From Nematostella vectensis (Eukaryota; Cnidaria; Anthozoa; Actiniaria; Edwardsiidae), in NCBI RefSeq assembly GCF_932526225.1, contig NC_064034.1, forward strand, positions 18,660,927 to 18,724,926: a stretch of DNA of 64,000 nucleotides, in the 5' to 3' direction. The position numbers and the translations under genes were made by a program. The notes under the pieces are model-generated. The model was not told the DNA's origin, searched no databases, and saw only the letters and a program-made list of their open reading frames with translations. How positions within the stretch are numbered: position 1 is the first letter of the stretch; every line of letters starts with the position of its first letter. Positions 35,699 through 62,215 of the stretch are shown here, one piece after another.

Positions 35699-36562
35699 GA
35701 GTTGTAATTAATCTTTTTTTCCTCAGGTAGTATTGTGTGCGTTTAGTTGAGATAGGAAATTCTGCTGTTTTTCTCGATGAATTTTTTCTTATATCTGGAG
35801 CACTTATTTGGCAGTACAGTAAATTCCGTCAAATTGGCTAGATCATATTTTCAAGACCATTCATCCGTTCTAAGACTGATGTTTGATTAACTTGATGTCG
35901 TTGTGTTAGTTTTAAATTGGGTCATTTTTTTTTTTTTTTTTTTTTTTTGCTTGTGGGCAATTCCCACGGCCGGTACAGGCCGGTTGAAGGGTTAATGGGT
36001 TAATTAAACGCCCAAAAACAGCTTTCTGAACCAGGATCAGGGAAGTCAATATATTGTTTGTCTATATGGTTGCAACGATTTTGGCGCTAGCGTGGCTATT
36101 TGTTAGAATGTTTTTATTCCAGAACACACCACTACACAAGCACTTATATACAAAAGAACATTTTTTAATGAAGATTTAGTCCGCCTTATCTAATAAAGTT
36201 GTGTTAAAATTATTGCGGATAATGCAAATATTTTTCTTCCCGAAAATATTAAAGGTTGGCTGTTCAGTAAATATGCGTGAATTGTATGTTGTTTGTTTTC
36301 AGTTCAATTAATCCAAAATCATTTAATCTAAAGTTTGAGGGAAAATTATTTGAGCAAATAAGCCACAGTGGTCACAATCATAAAGTATGTATGATTTTAT
36401 TTTGATTAAATGTTTGTGGAGAAGACACCAACACCATGCTCTTCATCCGCCATCAAGAACAGCTGAAAACTACGAAGTCCATTAAAATTTAACTATTGGT
36501 AGAAAACAGTCTTGAAGTTGTCAATTAGCACCACATTTTTTCTGATCTCTACAAGAGTCAAC

Positions 36563-38626
36563 ATGTCCGTGCGTAAACGTTTTTATGTTTCGCTTACATT
36601 CTTCGTCGGTTTCTGTGCATCTATTACCTATGGGGTCAAAATTCGTTCCAGGAGTGCAAGAGATCTTGGCCTGAATTTTGAAAACGAGAGGAAAAATCTG
36701 AAAAATGACTGGGGAAATTACAGAGAATCGTTTGATTGGAATAGGCGAGATGGGAAAGAGAATGGGGATCGAGGACTTGGACTGGGTTCTAGGATGAGCG
36801 AGTTTTTGGAGAGAGATTTTGGTAGAGACGAGAAACAAGAGGGGAACACTTATAGGGGTGCTGGTTTGGGCTTGAAGAAAGGGCTACGTATTAGAATACA
36901 CGACCAGAAACGGCAAGAGAACAACGGAATGGATGTCGAAATGACGCTGAAAGAGAAACAAAAGGAGCAGAATGAAATCAGAAAGAGGTTGAACAATATT
37001 CATGCAAGCCACCATAATGAGAATGACAAGAAGCAAGTTGACGATAGTATGCTGAGTGGAAACTTAAAGGATTTTGAAGACCTGCGAAGGAAAGCCGCCG
37101 AGTTAGATCGAAGTCAAGTGAAGGGGAAGGATGATGCCTTTGACGAATTAAACGGTAAGAGGAAAATGACAAGATCTTTTTCACCGTTAAAAGAATTCCT
37201 AAGACCTGCTGATGAAAACGATTCGAGGAAGGACATTAAATTGGGAGAAGAAAATACTGATAAGTATGAAACAAAACCTGAAGACGAAATAAAACGAGAT
37301 GGGGAAGAAGATTCGCATAAATTGGATTTTGATCTTGAAGGCGTTGTTGGAAAGCTGAGAGAGTTGGCAAATAAACAACAAAGTCGCACAGATACAGACA
37401 CGAAAAGAATATCTGATGGCAGAAATATAAACTTTAATAACCGCGGTTTAAAAAAAGATACACATAATATAAACAAAAATTTCTTGAACGAGCTAAGAGA
37501 TATTGTTGGCGGTAAATTATTGATCAAGCAAAGAGACAACGATCAAGGAGAGAGGTACTTGAGCGATTTTGGGGTTGCGGTTGACTCTCGAAAAATCAAC
37601 CACGATGCAACACGAGATAATATATTTTCCGGCAAGGACATGTGGAAAATAGAGAGAAAGAGAAACGATAAATTAAACGTCCGGTCCACGAAAGACAAGG
37701 ATGACGCCAGAGAATTATCCAGGTGGTCGAGAAAGAAAAATGGAGATGCGATTCACAGCAAGAGAAACAGAAATCAGAGGAGTTTTCTCGATTTGATTTC
37801 ACGAGATTTACTGACATCAAGGGGAGACGCACAAGGAGATCATTTGGATGACAGCCAAGCCAACAAAAGGGTGGAAATCTGGAGAGATGCTATCAACGAT
37901 ATCAGTCGTTATAACCCAGATAAGAGAAAACACTCTAAAGCAAATGGTGGTTCAAATGGAGAGACATCAAACGCTGACCAGTTGAGGGGACTTGAAGAGG
38001 GCTCGAAACAGGTGCGTACGAAAGCAAGGCAACAAGATCACAGGAAGACCACTAAGCTCAACACGGACGGGAAGTCGTGGTGCCCGCAACTCAATGCAAA
38101 AGGACACCCAAGCTTAAAAACACATGGACTAGAGGTATGAGTTTACTAGATAGGTGACGTTGATAGACCCCCCCCCCCCCCTACAGAAGAGAAAAAAATC
38201 CGACTTCAAGGTTTTTTCTTTTTCTGTTCGTCACACGAAGGCCAGAGTCGCGTAAGACGCAATCTAACACGCACTAGCAGACTTGTTACTTCGTGCCACA
38301 AATCCAAAAATAGTTTCCATTATCTAGCCCTTACTTATAGTTGAATGTTTTTTTCTTTCTTCTAGGAGATCGAAAAATGCTGTATTGCGCATGACCAATG
38401 TCCGCTGATCAAAATCATGGGAGTCACAGCACTAGACTGCCAATGCGAGAATGCCTTCTACGCATGTCTCAAACAGAGCGGCGCCGCTATCGCCAACACT
38501 GTGGGCTTACAGTACTTCAACGCATCGCCTCGGAATTGTTATCAGTATACACAAGTGTCTGTCTGTGAGCACAACGTGTGTCGATCGGTTCACGAAATAC
38601 ACCAAACCAAACTAACTCGCTTTTGA
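36563..38626 (+). CDS. Secreted group III phospholipase A2-like protein with long charged N-terminal region
   Basis: Two exons, 36563-38134 and 38366-38626 (donor GTATGA, acceptor TTCTTCTAG, phase 0), encode 610 residues. The ATG at 36563 is the first in the frame, and residues 1-24 form a signal peptide (basic start, then YVSLTFFVGFCASITYG). Residues about 25-500 are very rich in Lys, Arg, Glu, Asp and Asn with many dibasic sites and few hydrophobic clusters, like a disordered or processed pro-region. The C-terminal 105 residues match group III (bee-venom-type) secretory PLA2: the Trp-Cys pair (506-507), the active-site segment CCIAHDQCP (529-537) with catalytic His533 and Asp534, a second Cys cluster CQCENAFYACL (549-559), and a Cys-Tyr pair (582-583). 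The loop after Trp-Cys lacks the calcium-binding glycines (it has PQL), and a conserved Asp in the second Cys cluster is Glu (552). I therefore infer weak or no lipase activity; a binding role is possible. The domain call is firm and the loss of activity is inference. Confidence 0.75.
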
Positions 38627-38954
38627 ACAAATGTGTCAATCTATAGTAGTCAGGTTCGATATAAGCACCAATGCTCACAAGACAAAAGCGTCAACTCGTG
38701 AGTCTTTCAATCCTTAAGGGCTGATTTAGAAACGTGATCTTATCATATGCGATCGGCTACGAAAGTCGTAGTGTGTAAGCCAGGGCTAACGCGTCGTAGG
38801 CAAGTTGCATACGACTCAATTGTAGTCTGAATCATTTACTTCAATATTAGGAGAGCCTCGACTTGAGGTTATTGTTTGTTCACATTGGCGCAGACATCGA
38901 ACCCGGCTGTACTCCAGGGTTGCCACACGCTCGCTTATCAGGTTCTTTAACTAA

Positions 38955-39179
38955 TGCCTGGTGCACACTAGTGATATAACGACATGGGCGCGCGCAATCT
39001 TATCTTCGTATGTTCAAGTGTGAATGGTTTGGAATTTTGACATAAGCCCGACATAATGACATGGACAAACGACATAAGAGATCAAAACAAGTTTTTTTCT
39101 TTTATGTAGTTATGTCGGGCTAAGCAGAGTGCGTGCGCCCATGTCGTTATGTCAATATGTCACTTGTGTGCACCAGGCA
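38955..39179. mobile_element. Harbinger-type MITE, copy 1
   Basis: It starts TGCCTGGTGCACACTAGTGA and ends TCACTTGTGTGCACCAGGCA. The inverted repeats run on through ATAACGACATGGGCGCGCGC. TAA flanks both ends (38952-38954 and 39180-39182). A 3-bp TWA target duplication is the hallmark of PIF/Harbinger elements. It is 225 bp with no coding capacity. Confidence 0.8.
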
Positions 39180-39242
39180 TAAGCCTGCAGCACGACGTGT
39201 TCGCAACCCACGACGTCGGCTGGAAGAAGAGCGTTCAGGTTA

Positions 39243-39679
39243 TACCTGGTGCATACTAGTGACATAACAGCATAAGCGTGCGCACTCTTTTAACCCCGCG
39301 ACATGACGACATGGGCATAATGACAAAAAAGAAACAAAAACATGTTTTTTTCTCTTATGTCGTTATGTCCATGTCATTATGTCGGGCTCATGTCTTTATG
39401 TCGAACCATTCACACTTGAACATAGCAGTGCGCGTGCCTATGTTGTTATGTCGGGCTCATGTCTTTATGTCGAACCATTCACACTTGAACATAACAGTGC
39501 GCGTGCCTATGTTGTTATGTCGGGCTCATGTCTTTATGTCGAACCATTCACACTTGAACATAACAGTGCGCGTGCCTATGTTGTTATGTCGGGCTCATGT
39601 CTTTATGTCGAACCATTCACACTTGAACATAACAGTGCGCGTGCTTATGTTATGTCGTTATTCCACTAGTGACCAGGCA
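39243..39679. mobile_element. Harbinger-type MITE, copy 2, internally expanded
   Basis: The ends TACCTGGTGCATACTAGTGA and CACTAGTGACCAGGCA match copy 1, and TTA flanks both ends (39240-39242 and 39680-39682). The 437-bp length is nearly twice copy 1 because the interior carries four tandem 69-bp units. Confidence 0.8.
39377..39652 (+). repeat. Four tandem 69-bp repeats inside MITE copy 2
   Basis: The word TTATGTCGGGCTCATG recurs at 39377, 39446, 39515 and 39584. Because 69 is a multiple of three, two frames stay open through all copies, giving 23-residue repeats in each. There is no promoter or family evidence for a protein; the frames follow from unit length. Confidence 0.85.
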
Positions 39680-40228
39680 TTACCACAGAGGACACATTAT
39701 AACAAAGCATTTTTTCTGGTGGGACATTTTGAATGATCTTATATCCATGGGCTAAAATATGGTTGAGGGTGTTGGGGTCAAGTAAGTGTTAATTGTGTCA
39801 AAGTATTGTTACAGGTAGCAAGAATTAAAGAATGTTATGCATAAATATTAAAGAGCGATTATATTCGGGAAATTTGTTGGCCATGGAAACAGGAGACAAA
39901 CTATTAATGCACATATAAACGATGTTTTATTCCATTTAATACATACTCTACTTTTATAAGATACAACATGTCAAATGAAAATACACATTTCCCACATTCA
40001 TATCCTAGTTTCTGGGCCATTATTTGTTATATAAAATATACTTTACTATTAAAATTATATTCCGAAATTCAAAAAAGGTGCTAAAATTTACGAGGACATT
40101 TTGTAACAAAAAAAATTAATTCCGAACCAGCGGAATTTTTGTTAGAAAAGCCAGCACACAAGACCAGCTTGATGAGGCGTAACGGGCGCCTGTGGATTAT
40201 TGCGAAATGCTGCAATGTTTCGCGTATA

Positions 40229-40414
40229 AAGCCCCGTGCAAACTGCACCAGCACCTGCCAGCATTGCTGGCGAATTTTCGCTCAACTGACTATAGGACAA
40301 GAAAAATGTCGAAAATGGGAAATGGACTTTCTGTCATTTCCTATGTCTTGTGGTCAATCGAGCAAGAATTCGCAAGCAATGCTGGCCGGTGCTTGCGCAG
40401 TTTGCACAGGGCTT
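40229..40414. mobile_element. Short MITE with about 75-bp inverted repeats
   Basis: The left arm AAGCCCCGTGCAAACTGC...CCAGCATTGCTGGCGAATT is mirrored by the right arm AATTCGCAAGCAATGCTGG...GCAGTTTGCACAGGGCTT. The arms take up most of the 186 bp. The direct flanks do not show a clear target duplication. Overlapping open frames on the plus strand are products of the repeat. Confidence 0.7.
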
Positions 40415-40587
40415 AAATGTCTTATTGGCGCGCGTACCGAGAAGTGTCGCTGGGAGTCTGGGTCGAGTCTGGATAAAAACCGCAAGGGAGGCTGGGCCTC
40501 CATCTGAAAACGAGGCAATGCAGGTTTTTGCTCTTTTTATTTGAACGAGTGTGAATTTAGGTTTTAGAGCCTGGTGATCAGAGGCCG

Positions 40588-40672
40588 GTTCTCAGAAAGC
40601 AGGTTAGCACTAACCCAGGAATAAATACGGCTATCTCTGGGTTGGGTTAGCGTTAACCTGCTTTCTGGGAAC
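40588..40672. repeat. 85-bp hairpin element
   Basis: GTTCTCAGAAAGCAGGTTAG is inverted as TAACCTGCTTTCTGGGAAC, with CTAACCCAG facing CTGGGTTGGG in the middle. The loop is about 17 bases. It looks like a very small foldback transposon. Confidence 0.65.
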
Positions 40673-41540
40673 AATCGAGTCGATTGTTTCATCTTTTTTT
40701 TGCACGCATTTGCATTGAATACAGCTCATGGATAATAATTAACCTATTAAAAAAAACTGTTTTCCACGTAAACAAGCGCTTTGAACATTAACTGCTGGTG
40801 CGGAAGAAAATGTGAAAACTAAATCTCATCGGGTAAACGACTCCCTATTCACCCTTTTTGAAGTATACTCTAGCCTAAGCTTGATTCTCGCAGCATGCAA
40901 TTGCTCCTCACGGAACTATCACACTGACCTAGTACTGGTTAGGACATTTATTGCCTATGGTCTCTAGACTCTACCCAACTCCCAGGCTGAACAGCGCGAC
41001 ACCAGAGCGCGCGGTGATTTGTCATCATGCATGCTTGAGGTTCCGTGGACTGGCGCTTGTCATGCGCATAGTTCGTAAGGCAGGTTATCGGTAAAGCAGT
41101 GTCATAGTTAGTGCATTCCTGTGCCCGACGACGAAAATTTTTCAGTTTACGCCTCGAGTAAATAGAAAGGGGTAAAACGTGATAGGGATTCGTATGCCAA
41201 TAGAGGCAAGAGACCTGCTTGTGCAGATGAAGCGGGGCATGACCCTTTTCTGTGTTTTTATGCTCACTAAGAAGACATCCCATTTTCGTAGTCTCATATG
41301 AAGCCGCCTGAAGCGACCACTCAATGTGTCAGACAGAACTAAGAGCGGCCGCCTAGGAGACTAACATTGCTGATTGTCACACAAGAGGATAGCCACTAAA
41401 ATAGCTGGCTTTTCAGTCCACCTTTCCCAGTTAAAAAAGAAAAGAAAAAAATTGGCAAGGTTTTCAGATGGACGTCACGCGGGCACAGGATTGCGTTAGC
41501 GGATTACTGGCCACCGAAAGGTACGACACAGTGACAACAC

Positions 41541-42144
41541 CACGTCACGCAACACAACACGTCACGCTAACACGTCACGTTACTTTATTTATTAATTATT
41601 CTTTTATAAAGCTATACAAATACATTACAGATGCTTGACTCTGGGTAACACCTGCATTTCATCTTTTCTCTCTTGAAAAAATAAATCGCGTCTTGGCGAA
41701 GCCATTTTATAAATAGAAGTTGTAAATGGCAGTCTAAACGAATTTCGCGTTAGATCTAACTCGATGAAATACACTAAGAACATAAATACTGTATAAACAA
41801 GAAAAAAACGACGCTATTACACCGGTATAACACACCAAAACTCACAAAGCAGTCAAACGCGAAATGCCATAGACTACCTCCCTTTCTCGAAGAGAATTCT
41901 AGGGTGAAAATGTTTGAACTGATCTCTGCTTTCAAGATCGAGTTCAAAATTGCATTGTCAAAATTTGGTCATAAAAAAAGAAAATAAAAAAAGATCTTGT
42001 GTAAAAATTGACTGAATAAAACCAAAGCGTAGTATTACTTGGTTTGCCATGTTCTGCCGTGTCTTACTAGTATTGATTATTAGGAGTGTTCCCAGAACGA
42101 GACATCTGATACTACTGACGTGACATCACAAACGCATGACGTCA
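41541..42144. promoter_or_regulatory. CACGTCACG repeats and CRE-like cluster
   Basis: CACGTCACG occurs three times at 41541, 41558 and 41571. A second group further right has TGACGTGA (42117-42124), a perfect CRE TGACGTCA (42137-42144) and CATCACGTGACA just after it. These are bZIP or E-box-type words downstream of the transportin gene. No promoter was identified beside them, so function is open. Confidence 0.3.
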
Positions 42145-42890
42145 TCACGGCACATCACGTGACATTGACACGGGCTGAATCACTTTAGATCGTCGACAAA
42201 GTCCCTAAGCACATGTAATAATTCTCGAGTGTATTGTTCTCTAGATCTATCCCATCCCCCATGTTGCATGGCGGTAAATAGCACCACAGCAGCGCAACGC
42301 TGATATAATTAGTTGGTCATGCTATGCGCGACATCCCTCCCCGTGGACACTGCATGGGCACACAGACACACACTGACTGACATGACGACGGACAGACACC
42401 AAGATACTTGGCGTGAAGCCAGGCGGGAACGGCGGGCGGTCCCTAACTGGGCTTGCAACGCGACTACATCCTCCCTCCCTGAAAGCAACAGACACCTCGC
42501 ATTAGATAGCACATTTCTAGCCCCTCCCCTCTTTTCTGTAGATACACCCGACACAACGATATTTCCCATGGATTTTCTTTTATATCGTAAAATCGGGGAC
42601 CTCTTTCTAACGATACCTCGATTTTACGATAATTTTCTTTCTCCCGATTCACATCGTAAAATCATCTTCAGCATTCAAGACTGTCTTGAATATAAAATAT
42701 ATTTATATATGAAGCTCTCAGTCAACGGGACTTGAATGTGTCTATTATAGCAAGGTATAATAAAGAGTACCCAAATAAATGGGTGCCTTATTTCTAGGAA
42801 TTCATGGAGACGGTGGGTGGCTCTACGAGCTCCAGCATGAGCCTTACCAGGAAAGGGACTCACCTTGGGGGACTGCTTGGAGTTCCCGCA

Positions 42891-57524
<14,634 letters not shown>

Positions 57525-58800
57525 ATTGGATTTTGCTCCCCGCGAACACGAGCCCTGCACTTCCTTCCAGGCTCCCCCTCATTAGAATATTTCCGGCATC
57601 GTGGGGTTCCTGTGGCAGGCAGGCCTGTCACCCGCGCGCGAGGATGCTGGAAACATGGCCCATCACACCCAGAAATAAACATTTACTCTTTTGAAAGCAC
57701 ATATACGATCCAGGGCTTGTGAACAGCAGGGCGATTTAAAGTTAACATAAGGGGCTCAAACTTATAGCCCCTGTTGACATATATCTTAAAAAGGGGGGGG
57801 GAGGGGAGGGGACACTTCTATACCAATTATGATTTTGGCATTCCAGATCCTCTGAAAAACTCTTATTCTTCCCACAGGAGGGCCCACGGACCCCCTATGA
57901 ACTATGTTGTGTATTTCAAATTTCTCCCCCAGCCCCCATGAGAATTTGCTATTGCTGCCTTTGCTTCAGCCACAATCAAACTAATAAACTAAATAAAAAT
58001 TAGGAAAGAGCACTTATTAGGAAAGGGCACTTATATTGTTTATCACTAAGTAGTAGGCATCAAAATATTGGCGGGAGGGGCATGGTATATAGACATTTCT
58101 TTGTAATACTTGCGAGGCACAAGCACCTTGTGCCCCTCCCCTACTGCAACCCTGTTGTTTTGAAAAAGTTTGGTGAATATCACCTCCTCCCCTGCCACTA
58201 AAAATGGGTCGATATCGTCACAGCTGCATGTTATAGGTGGTGCAACAGGCTTACACCTAGGGAAGTGTGCATGCTCACTCTCTACCTAGGCTGCCAAAAA
58301 GACGTCTATTTTTATTCTTGTTGGAGGATTGTCAAATACTCTCCTTTTTCCATACAATACCGCATGTGCAAGGCCACCAAAGAAAAATTGTGCCCCTACT
58401 TTATTCTTCGTGTTTATTTATTGGAACAAGATCCAGACCTTTTCACATTCATTTTACTTTATAGCTGTCAACCTCACTTCTTGAGAAAATATGGTGAGTG
58501 TATCAGAAGTGCCAATATAGCTAATGTGGGAGAAAACAGTAAATGTATGGATATTTTCAAGAAAATTATGCTTTAGAAAAGGTTTAAAATCTGGAGTTGG
58601 CAGTTATGTTACTTTAATATAAAATGTGTACAAGTGCATAAATACGTAAAAAAATTTCAAACTACATTTCTATTGCAACTCTATCAACCAATCTGGCTGG
58701 GTATTTTATCCCTTGTAGTTTTTGCTTTTCATGTATCATTCTTCACGTCTGACTTGATATAAATAACTAAAAAATACAAAAATAAATACAAAATGTTCAG
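57525..58800. other. Region between transportin 5' end and the next gene
   Basis: It should hold the transportin promoter and 5' UTR; no TATA box is obvious near 57600, as is common for housekeeping genes. A small G run interrupted by A occurs at about 57795-57818. No further gene is recognised; the plus-strand frame at 58265-58576 has no family or splice support. Confidence 0.4.
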
Positions 58801-61800
58801 TTAGGAGAGGTGTAAGTTGACAGCGAACTTCCTCCATGTTCCCTGTTCTGGGGTACGCAGGTCACCAATGACATCTTCATTCCTAACAAAACAAAAAAAA
58901 AATAAGATATCAATCAATCAATCATCTTCAACTCTAGTCTTTTGCAAGTCTCAAGTCTATACATTTTTCCAGTTTCCAATTGGAAAACCCTACTACAAAT
59001 GTGACTTTTTCAGCCTAGTCTGTGAACTGCGTGTTGCCGTTTGAGTGGTGAGAGACCGGAGCTGTGACTCATAACATGACAAAAAAAAAAAAAAAAGAGC
59101 CAGGATAAAACAACCTTGACAACAATTTCAATGAATTTGTTTGCATTTATTACACAATAACTTACCTAAGCTCAATGGTTCTTTTTTGTAGAATATGTAC
59201 GTTGACAGGGGGGATAAGTAGCCGAAGACCCACACGTTTCTTCAGGGACTCCACTGTCTCAGAGTTGGTAACCACCAATCTAAAAGGTAAGTAAGAATGG
59301 TGGTGGTAAGAATCTTTCCCAATTAGTAATATACAGTTTTTGCTGTTTTTGCTTTTTTGTCTTTGGCTATACCACCAGTGACAAGAGTATGCAACCTTGG
59401 CGCGTTGATCAAAATATCACAGCCCATTTCAAAAGCATACGGCACTCCTAGATTAACTGGAGTTTTTCACTGGCAGAAACAGTGGTGTAAAGTAGAGAAA
59501 AAAAATTATGTACATTAGATGTGCAGGATATTATGCATTGTGGTGTGAGAATCGTCTTGGTCACTTCTACCTGATATGCTCTTTGTTGTCTGGGGTAGTA
59601 CTGGGCGTGGTGGTCCTAATGGAGGTTGTGTCCTCACTTAGACTGTCACTATCAGAGAACTCCTCTTCAGCTGGACATAAGAAGACAGAAGAAATTAAGC
59701 TGACATAACATGCCTTACACTGCAATGGGTAAAAAGACCCTTGTTCTCTTAGTTTCGACCAATTTATTTTTGTGCTCTTTTAGTATATTTATAGACTAGA
59801 TAGATAGATAGTTTATTAGGAAAAAATTGCGTAGCAGCCCTTAGGCTGAATTAGGCATTTACAAAACAATAGATACTATATTACAACTATAATTTAACTA
59901 TATACAGTAATAAAAATAAAATATAAAAATTTAAAAACGTGATAAAGTTCATCCTATATAAAATTAATCATAATCCATAAAAACCATATATACTCTCCAT
60001 TTAAGATTTGTTGGCCATCGAGAATGTAAAAGAATTCATGGCTCTGTTTGTTTTCAGGCGGGGCAAGGCAAAGGGCTGTTTTTTCCTAAGGTTATAGCTT
60101 GAAACGTTTGATGGAGGCAGCAAGTATTTGCAAGATTCTAGCACAAGGTGTGTACCCAGGATTAACTAAGGGGGGGGGTGCACAGTCATAGGAATCATAT
60201 GGAAAAAGCATAGAATTTGAAGATTCTTTAATAAGAAATGACCCTCTTTTGGCTGCCAAGGGGGGTGCATGCACCCTGCGCATCCCCCTGTGTATGCATG
60301 AGCACTGTCCCAGTTTCATAAAAGAAAAAATAATAATGTAAACCTGCTATGTTGAAGCCCCTAATTAAAGTAGAATGGCCTTATCTTTCTGCTGTGTTAT
60401 TTCCAGTGGCACAGCACAGCAAATATACAAAGAAATCATGGCTCAAAAATATTATCCAGCTTCAAGAATGAACTGTCTAGATGCACAGGCTTTTTACCTT
60501 GTTCAATAAATGTTAGATCGTAATACAGGTTGTTAGCCTTTCTGTACGACTCAGGCCAGTTGTAACCTTTTCCCTGGGGTCTGTACTCTTCCTGCTTCAA
60601 GCCCTCATCCTTGGCATTGATGCTAGTAGCGTACACATAATACAACTTCTTATTTTTGCCATCCTTTTTAGGCCCCTTGAAGACATAGTATAGCTTGAAT
60701 CGCTCCTCTGGGGAAATTTCAGCATCTGAAAAGAAAGAATTTCATATTCTATTTGAATTTACCCTTACAGCCATAACATTTTGAAAGCTAAATAAATTAG
60801 GGGTTTTAATCACTCTCATTGTAGCTGGAATGCTTAATAGAGTGCATATAAACTGTTTGAGTTGGAAGGTGGCAAAGATGGTGCCTCAGGTAGCTGTCAT
60901 AGAACTCATATCTGACCAGAATTTAGCCTGGGACAAAGTTGTTAGAGGCAAAGGCTCTACAGAGCGACGTTGCCACTTTTGTAGTGGAACAATATCCTAT
61001 TGGGGAGAGTAAAGGATCTCTAGTGAACATTTTTTTTCTTTCATAATCTTCGGTCTCTTTCAGGGCTCTGCATTTTGTGTGCTCATGATTTTTAACTGCA
61101 TGGAACATCTGTAGTGTATAAATATTTATGACATAGTGAAGCAAACCTGATTATCAGAGATGGATCCAGGATTTCTTTAAAAGGACATTCATAGGAGGCA
61201 ACAAAATATAAAACATATGGTAGTAGATAAATTAAAGCTTCCACATTTCTTTTTAATTTTTAATTTGAGGAGCTAATGGAGATTATATTATTTGACTACT
61301 GTATCTAGTTAAACAGTAACACAAAATATGTGCACAAAATATGTGTTGGTAAAATACTTTTTTTCCGCTCAGTACCTTCACTGAAATCATCTAATCTTGG
61401 ATGGTAAAAGTAACCAGTCTTTTTCTTGGTGTCTTGTTGATTTGGGTAATTTTTCTCATCAGGAAGACGATATCGGATAGTACCATGGCCAAGATCCAGT
61501 AGGGCTGGAGAATCCAGCATTAGCTTCAAGATAAATAAATAATGATCACTTTTAATTTTAATTTATTTACCATTACAAGGTATAAGAAAATAGTGGAATA
61601 AACATATTCATATAGTTTATCCAGTGTTGGTGTCTGTGTAGTGGGTGTCATAAAAATCTGGAAGATCCTTAAGATTTATGCTAGAGTCCTGTCTGATATA
61701 AGATTTTTAAAGGTTTCTTGCAAGACTTTTGAGCTAAGATTTAAAGATATAAAAGAGCATGGTTGGGCATATGCATGCTTCTGTACTGTATCTTGACGTT

Positions 61801-62215
61801 TCTTTGCATGGGTTTTTTTTTTTTGATTGACTGATTGTAAGCACAATATGAGTCACTGCAAGGGGGGGTTTAGCTGTTTGATTTTCTTACGTTTACCCTT
61901 ATGTTTGACTTTGATGCTGACTCATGTTTCTCTGACGCTTTAATTTGGATTTTTCCACAGAAAAATTAAATTCACAGAAGACATAAAATTTATTTAGAAG
62001 ACTATTGACTATTCATAAGGATCTTCGCATAGAAGGAGATGGGGTTAACTTAAGTATGGAAGAAGAAGAACTAAGCTTTCAGTTCTTAGATAGCATGTTC
62101 TATAAATATATAGCTAAAATAACATTAAAAGTACCTCTTCTCCTTTCAGACCCTGCACTCTCGGGCTCATGGCATCTGCTGTTCCGTCATTCTCCCTAGA
62201 TGCCCCGCTACCCAT
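58801..62215 (-). CDS. Unrecognised 250-residue protein with N-myristoylation-type start, 6 exons
   Basis: Coding exons, 5' to 3': 62215-62135, 61523-61376, 60725-60498, 59670-59571, 59279-59166, 58882-58801. All have GT..AG borders and join in phase to 250 residues. The first residues, MGSGASREN, fit the MGxxxS pattern for N-myristoylation, so membrane attachment is likely. Exons 2-3 give a compact, probably folded part rich in Tyr and Lys (RYRLPDEKNYP, FKLYYVFKGPKKDGKNKK, KLYYVYATSIN, KGYNWPESYRKANNLYYDL). Exon 4 is acidic then Ser/Thr-rich (EEEFSDSDSLSED, TTTPSTTPDN), a likely flexible linker with phosphorylation sites. Exons 5-6 form a second domain, SETVESLKKRVGLRLLIPP to NLHLS, whose pattern vaguely recalls a ubiquitin-like fold. 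I do not know the family. The consistent exon phases make a real gene very likely. It lies head-to-tail with transportin, about 1.28 kb upstream of it. Confidence 0.85.
59797..60100 (-). mobile_element. 5'-truncated LINE 3' end (intron of the 250-residue gene)
   Basis: Read on the minus strand, the segment ends CCTAATAAACTATCTATC followed by TATCTA repeats, the kind of short tandem tail left by non-LTR elements. Before it is GCCTAATTCAGCCTAAGGGC, and further upstream RLKTNRAMNSFTFSMAN, reminiscent of the last residues of LINE ORF2. There is no longer coding part, as expected for a dead-on-arrival copy. It lies in the intron between exons 3 and 4. Confidence 0.4.
60146..60303. mobile_element. 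G/C-rich foldback element, third long copy
   Basis: It starts AGGTGTGTACCCAGG and ends CCCCCTGTGTATGCATGAGC. It shares GTGCACAGTCATAGGAATCA, GGAAAAAGCAT, TTAATAAGA and GGCTGCCAAGGGGGG with the copy at 19439-19603. It lies in an intron of the 250-residue gene. Confidence 0.6.

Larger units (their letters stand above)
32185..36562. other. Intergenic region with foldback elements
   Basis: No gene is recognised between the flavodoxin-like gene and the PLA2-like gene. It holds a foldback element (33579-33866), a perfect small hairpin (34292-34332), a 634-bp inverted-repeat element (35065-35698) and a 21-base T run near 35928-35948. Remaining open frames are short and unsupported. Confidence 0.45.
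38627..42890. other. Intergenic region rich in MITEs
   Basis: No gene is recognised between the PLA2-like gene and the 3' end of the transportin gene. It contains two related Harbinger-type MITEs, a third MITE, a small hairpin element and a group of CACGTCACG/CRE words, all listed separately. A 14-base C run at 38168-38181 lies in the PLA2-like intron just outside this stretch. Confidence 0.45.

Noticed and set aside
39278-39736. 152- and 96-codon repetitive frames
   Set aside because: Both come from the 69-bp tandem units of a MITE, in two frames at once.
58265-58576. 103-codon plus-strand frame
   Set aside because: Cys/Tyr/Phe-rich but no domain or splice support, and no promoter.
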